This document shows, one piece after another, positions 6,660 to 9,406 of a stretch of DNA of 9,406 bases (positions within the stretch are counted from its first letter, which is position 1; every line of letters starts with the position of its first letter). The stretch spans positions 1 through 9,406 of the forward strand of contig JBIOHJ010000125.1 in assembly GCA_044448905.1 (NCBI GenBank), given 5' to 3'. This DNA comes from JBIOHJ01 sp044448905 (GTDB taxonomy: Bacteria; Bacteroidota; Bacteroidia; AKYH767-A; OLB10). The position numbers and the translations under genes are program-made. The notes under the pieces are model-generated. The model saw only the letters and a list, made by a program, of their open reading frames with translations. It made no database searches and was not told where the DNA came from.

Positions 6660-7379
6660 ATGAAAAACAACAGGCGTGAATTTATTAAGAAGGGTGCTAT
6701 ACTAACGGCTGCGGCAGCAGGACTTTCTTCAATGGGAAATAAATTGTTTTCTGAAATGGTTGCTTCCGGGGAAACGGCTCCGTTTAAATTGCCACCTCTT
6801 CCTTATGATTATGCAGCGCTGGAGCCGCATATTGACACAATGACTATGCAAATTCATCACGACAAGCATCATGCTGCATACGTGAATAATCTAAATAAGG
6901 CATTAACTGAAAACAAAATTGAAAATGTTTCACTCGATGATTTAATCCGCAATGTTTCAAAATATCCTGCTGCTGTTCGCAATAATGGCGGGGGGCACTG
7001 GAATCATTCCATGTTTTGGAACCTGATGAAGCCTGGCGGAAGTGGAAATCCATCAGGGGATATTGTCCGTGTTATTGATGATTCATTCGGGACGACTGAG
7101 GAATTTAAAAATAAATTTAACGAAGCAGCTTTGTCAAGATTTGGGTCTGGGTGGGTGTGGCTGGTTACAAAAAAAGGAAAGTTAATTATTGGCTCTACCC
7201 CTAACCAGGATAATCCGTTAATGGATGTGTCCGAGTTTAAAGGAACTCCTGTTCTTTGCCTGGACGTCTGGGAACATGCATATTATTTAAAGTACCAGAA
7301 CAAGCGTGTTGATTATGTGAATGCCTGGTGGAACTTAGTAAACTGGGATGAAGTGAACAGGCGGTTAAGAGAATCCTGA
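6660..7379 (+). CDS. sodA: Tat-exported Fe/Mn superoxide dismutase, Mn-type residues
   Basis: Converts superoxide to peroxide and oxygen. 239 residues, about 40 more than cytoplasmic Fe/Mn SODs because of an N-terminal twin-arginine leader: NRREFIKKG (4-12) followed by an Ala-rich hydrophobic stretch (~13-22). This predicts export of the folded, metal-loaded enzyme to the periplasm. The SOD domain starts at FKLPPLPYDYAALEPHID (42-59). Metal ligands by family alignment: His66 (IHHDKHH), His116 (GGHWNHSMFW), Asp202 and His206 (DVWEHAYY). Gly112, where Fe enzymes have Gln, and Gln183 in PNQDNPLM point to the Mn or cambialistic type; actual metal use is inferred. It lies 11 bases after the biotin-carrier gene with no separate promoter seen, and its stop is 8 bases from the stop of the opposing acetyltransferase. 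No terminator is visible between them. Confidence 0.96.
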   Translation: MKNNRREFIKKGAILTAAAAGLSSMGNKLFSEMVASGETAPFKLPPLPYDYAALEPHIDTMTMQIHHDKHHAAYVNNLNKALTENKIENVSLDDLIRNVSKYPAAVRNNGGGHWNHSMFWNLMKPGGSGNPSGDIVRVIDDSFGTTEEFKNKFNEAALSRFGSGWVWLVTKKGKLIIGSTPNQDNPLMDVSEFKGTPVLCLDVWEHAYYLKYQNKRVDYVNAWWNLVNWDEVNRRLRES

Positions 7380-7387
7380 AAATCGTT

Positions 7388-7870
7388 CTATATCTCAATC
7401 TCCATTTTAATATTCGCCCTTTTATAGATGCCGGGTGTCAGCTCCACTTCTTTAAATCCTAATTTAAAATATAATTTTACTGCAATTGCCGATGTAACGC
7501 GGTTCGAATACAGTTCAACTTTTGTTGCTCCCATCTTTTTTGCTTTCTCAATAGTGGCCTTGCCAAGCAACTCTCCGATTTTCCTGCCGCGGTAATTTTC
7601 ATCCACAGCCATCTTGGTAAGTTCAAGCAAAGCCGCGGAGGTTTTCTTTAATGCGCAGGTGCCTACAATCTTTTCTCCCAGCCGTGCAAGCAAGATAGCT
7701 CCGCCCGGATTAATAATATATTCCTCGGGCTTGCTCAATACAAGGATATCAATTTCCTCCAGCGGAAAATCTTTTTCAATCCAGAGTTTATTCAGCCTGA
7801 AAAAATCGGGTTGGTAGAGGTGTTCGTACTTTATGATTTCTACTGCGTGATTTTCATTTCCAACACTCAT
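7388..7870 (-). CDS. GNAT family N-acetyltransferase
   Basis: Acetyl-CoA-dependent N-acetyltransferase of unknown substrate, 160 residues, a normal single GNAT domain. Strand 4/motif A is ELTKMAVDENYRGRKIGELL (83-102); the acetyl-CoA pyrophosphate loop RGRKIG (94-99) has Lys where many members have Gly. Motif B is LYFKLGFKEVEL (133-144), with the common Y-x-K-x-G-F pattern. No signal peptide or membrane segment, so it is cytoplasmic. The ATG at 7870 is favoured because it overlaps the TGA of the upstream transporter remnant as ATGA, an arrangement typical of translational coupling. It may originally have been second in an operon with that transporter; now it would depend on transcription from the kinase promoter further upstream. 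Protein, peptide or small-molecule substrates are all possible. Confidence 0.9.
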   Translation of the reverse strand: MSVGNENHAVEIIKYEHLYQPDFFRLNKLWIEKDFPLEEIDILVLSKPEEYIINPGGAILLARLGEKIVGTCALKKTSAALLELTKMAVDENYRGRKIGELLGKATIEKAKKMGATKVELYSNRVTSAIAVKLYFKLGFKEVELTPGIYKRANIKMEIEI

Positions 7871-8025
7871 AACAATTTATCCGTTTGCACTTTTTTGAAG
7901 CTCGAATTTACTAGGTAGACACCGAATATGGTAACTGCCGTTCCCGACACAATCATGTAATTCAACCGTTCGTCCAATAAAATATTTGCGAGGTTTGGGG
8001 ATGCACCCAAATAATTATTTATCTT
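7867..8025 (-). pseudogene. C-terminal remnant of an EamA/DMT-type transporter
   Basis: Reading leftward in the frame ending at TGA 7867-7869, about 50 codons show a transporter-like C-terminus: NNYLGASPNLANI, then ILLDERLNYM, then a hydrophobic stretch containing GTAVTIFGVYLVN, then a polar tail. The pair 'LxERL...(hydrophobic)...GVYLVN' is how EamA/DMT permeases commonly end (last helix after the conserved Glu-Arg/Lys-Leu). An in-frame stop at 8044-8046, inside the kinase gene, and the absence of the other nine or so helices show it cannot encode a full permease. LGAS running almost directly into NILLDERL suggests an internal deletion as well. The only in-frame ATG (7956) would give a 29-residue peptide. 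The TGA overlaps the acetyltransferase ATG. The family assignment is from pattern recognition on a short stretch, so it is moderate. Confidence 0.55.
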
Positions 8026-8027
8026 TT

Positions 8028-8951
8028 TTAAACCAGCGTAATATCAAACTGCACCAAATCCACAAACTCCTGCACACGCGCATCTACTTCGTCCTGTTCA
8101 AGATTCATTATACGCTCTGTACCGAACTTTTCAACGCAAAAGCTTGCCATTGCAGAACCGAAAATAATACCGCGCTTCATGTTTTCGAAAGAAATATCCC
8201 TGGTACGGGCAAGATAACCGATAAAGCCACCGGCAAAAGTATCGCCAGCACCGGTGGGGTCGAACACATCTTCTAACGGCAGGGCAGGCGCGAAAAAAAC
8301 CTGCTCTTCGTGAAAAAGCAAAGCACCATGTTCACCTTTTTTAATTACTAAATATTTAGGACCGAGCTTTAAAATTTTCTGCGCTGCTTTTACCAGAGAA
8401 TACTCATGGGTGAGCTGCCGTGCCTCGGCATCGTTTATGGTAAGCACATCCACCCGTTTAATGGTTTGCATCAATTCGTTCAGGGTGGTTTCCATCCAGA
8501 AATTCATCGTATCCAATACAATTAATTTAGGACGTTTCACCATTCTATCCATTACCTGTTGCTGAACTTGGGGCATAAGATTTCCGAGCATAAGAAATTC
8601 GCAATCCTGGTACGATGCGGGAATCACAGGGTCAAAATCAGCTAGGACATTCAACTGTGTCTCTAATGTATCACGGCTATTCATATCGGTATGGTAAAGC
8701 CCCGACCAGAAAAAAGATTTTTGCCCTTTCTTTATTTGCAAACCATCGGTATTAACTCCCTGCTCGTTCATCTTTTTGATGGCGGCTGCCGGAAAATCAT
8801 CACCAACTACCGATACAAGATTAATTTTTTTTGTAAAATAAGATGCAGCCAGCGAAGCATAGGTAGCAGCACCACCAATTATTTTATCGGTTTTTCCGAA
8901 TGGGGTTTCAATGGCATCAAAAGCGACAGTACCTACAATAAGGAGTGACAT
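8028..8951 (-). CDS. PfkB/ribokinase-family sugar or nucleoside kinase
   Basis: ATP-dependent kinase of the PfkB (ribokinase/adenosine kinase) superfamily, 307 residues from the ATG at 8951, a typical length. It starts MSLLIVGTVAFDAIETPFG, the usual first strand and substrate loop, with IIGGAATYASLAAS at 24-37 (signature 1 area). VSVVGDDFPA is at 47-56, TINDAEARQL at 171-180, and signature 2 DPTGAGDTFAGGF at 231-243 with catalytic base Asp237. Substrate cannot be told: ribose, other sugars and nucleosides are all possible. An open frame extends 13 codons upstream to a TTG at 8990, but a -7 box (8988-8995) overlaps that codon, so an mRNA made from it would start downstream of the TTG, and the extension PRFFKTVNPKPN is not family-like. 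Downstream lies the transporter remnant and the acetyltransferase on the same strand; no terminator hairpin is visible after the stop. Confidence 0.93.
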   Translation of the reverse strand: MSLLIVGTVAFDAIETPFGKTDKIIGGAATYASLAASYFTKKINLVSVVGDDFPAAAIKKMNEQGVNTDGLQIKKGQKSFFWSGLYHTDMNSRDTLETQLNVLADFDPVIPASYQDCEFLMLGNLMPQVQQQVMDRMVKRPKLIVLDTMNFWMETTLNELMQTIKRVDVLTINDAEARQLTHEYSLVKAAQKILKLGPKYLVIKKGEHGALLFHEEQVFFAPALPLEDVFDPTGAGDTFAGGFIGYLARTRDISFENMKRGIIFGSAMASFCVEKFGTERIMNLEQDEVDARVQEFVDLVQFDITLV

Positions 8952-8987
8952 ATTAGGTTTGGGATTTACGGTTTTAAAAAAGCGAGG

Positions 8988-8995
8988 CAAAGCTA
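8988..8995 (-). promoter_or_regulatory. Candidate -7 box for the PfkB kinase (TAGCTTTG)
   Basis: Read on the minus strand, 8995 to 8988 is TAGCTTTG, an exact TAnnTTTG match. Transcription would start near 8982, about 30 bases before the ATG at 8951. The box includes the TTG at 8990-8988, which rules against that codon as the start. No clear -33 TTTG is seen upstream of it. Confidence 0.5.
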
Positions 8996-9013
8996 AGAAA
9001 ACAAGCGAAGAAC

Positions 9014-9043
9014 TTTGTTAAGAATATTTGTTTTCTACCTTTG
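9014..9043 (+). promoter_or_regulatory. Candidate promoter P1 for nuoA (TTTG, 18-base spacer, TACCTTTG)
   Basis: TTTG at 9014-9017 and TACCTTTG at 9036-9043 are separated by 18 bases, within the range for the Bacteroidota -33/-7 pair. It is the only box in the window with both elements in place. The transcript would begin near 9048, leaving a leader of about 50 bases before the nuoA ATG. Confidence 0.5.
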
Positions 9044-9073
9044 GCAGCTGCTTTTATGAGCAAATATTTGAAG

Positions 9074-9081
9074 TAATTTTG
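9074..9081 (+). promoter_or_regulatory. Candidate second -7 box P2 for nuoA (TAATTTTG)
   Basis: TAATTTTG matches TAnnTTTG and ends 17 bases before the nuoA ATG, which would give a leader of about 12 bases. The nearest upstream TTTG with separation is at 9040-9043, 30 bases away, which is too far for a standard -33 element. It is therefore weaker than P1 and may be chance in AT-rich sequence. Confidence 0.35.
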
Positions 9082-9098
9082 TTTCATAAATAATACGC

Positions 9099-9406
9099 AT
9101 GGGACCTTCATCACTTATAGTCCTTATCATTGCTGCCATTGCTTTCTCAGCCGGGGGAATTCTTGTTGCAAAAATCCTGGTAAAAGGTACAAAGAATAAG
9201 GCAAAAGGCGAACCTTATGAATGTGGTGTTCCAACGGTCGGGCAATCATGGGTTCAGTTCAATGTGGGATATTATTTGTTTGCATTGATATTTTTAATTT
9301 TTGATGTGGAGCTTGTGTTCCTTTATCCTTGGGCAGTGGTGGTAAAACAAATGGGATGGATTGCTTTTGTTGATGTTATTATATTCCTGTTTATACTCTT
9401 TCTTGG
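9099..9406 (+). CDS. nuoA: NADH-quinone oxidoreductase subunit A (complex I), 3' end outside window
   Basis: Small membrane subunit of respiratory complex I near the quinone channel, in the inner membrane. 102 codons plus two bases are visible before the window ends, without a stop. Translation starts MGPSSLIVLIIAAIAFSAGG, a first transmembrane helix (~4-25). The family motif GEPYECGV lies at 37-44 (the conserved Glu-Cys loop). A second helix (~56-75) contains the hallmark FDVELVFLYPWA (68-79) with acidic Asp69 and Glu71, and a third helix begins near residue 86. The typical NuoA length is about 120, so only the C-terminus is missing. The ATG at 9099 fits the family N-terminus. As nuoA is normally the first gene of the nuo operon, nuoB, C, D and so on probably follow. 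It is divergent from the PfkB kinase, with the shared 147-base spacer holding candidate promoters for both. Confidence 0.95.
   Translation, partial: MGPSSLIVLIIAAIAFSAGGILVAKILVKGTKNKAKGEPYECGVPTVGQSWVQFNVGYYLFALIFLIFDVELVFLYPWAVVVKQMGWIAFVDVIIFLFILFL

Noticed and set aside
6660..6760. Lipoprotein signal for the superoxide dismutase
   Set aside because: No Cys after the hydrophobic stretch; the twin-arginine motif explains the N-terminus.
1..9406. Mobile element, CRISPR array, defence island or new multi-gene system
   Set aside because: No transposase or integrase motifs, no spaced direct repeats, no flanking inverted repeats, and every long frame belongs to a known family.

Overview
The window looks like ordinary chromosomal sequence from a Bacteroidota bacterium (Chitinophagales, Sphingobacteriales or Flavobacteriales type). 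The evidence is AT-rich DNA, little Shine-Dalgarno signal before most starts, several upstream boxes of the Bacteroidota -7 form TAnnTTTG, and gene families typical of that phylum. These families include a kynurenine-type aldehyde dehydrogenase, an exported GH2 beta-mannosidase with a signal peptide ending in FSQ, a stand-alone biotin carrier protein and a nuo operon start. No tRNA, rRNA, CRISPR array, insertion sequence or phage gene is visible. I do not see a convincing new multi-gene system; the interesting points are smaller and listed as findings.

Layout. Bases 1-3702 hold three rightward genes: the C-terminal two thirds of an aldehyde dehydrogenase resembling 2-aminomuconate/2-hydroxymuconate semialdehyde dehydrogenase, a CutC-family protein, and a secreted beta-mannosidase that lacks the usual C-terminal accessory domains. 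The mannosidase meets the leftward rnr (ribonuclease R, 3704-5980) tail to tail with one base between stop codons. rnr carries an 11-base A tract (coding strand) in its basic tail.

Bases 5981-6144 form the divergent control region between rnr and a rightward pair. It carries a -7 type box for each direction and a GC-rich hairpin resembling dispersed intergenic repeats. The rightward pair is a biotin-carrier protein (6145-6648) and a Tat-exported Mn-type superoxide dismutase (6660-7379), 11 bases apart and probably co-transcribed. The dismutase converges on a leftward GNAT acetyltransferase with 8 bases between them.

Upstream of the acetyltransferase, 7867-8025 holds what reads as the last ~50 codons of a broken EamA/DMT-type transporter. 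Its stop codon overlaps the acetyltransferase start (ATGA). Next is a leftward PfkB-family sugar or nucleoside kinase, whose real start is very likely the ATG at 8951 rather than the TTG at 8990, because a -7 box overlaps that TTG. Divergent from it, nuoA (9099 to the window edge) opens what is probably the respiratory complex I operon, with two candidate promoters.

How the genes relate: the left block may join amino-acid catabolism and glycan breakdown in one transcription unit, but its upstream part is outside the window. The remaining genes are mostly housekeeping functions (RNA decay, carboxylase carrier, oxidative defence, respiration) with no obvious shared pathway.
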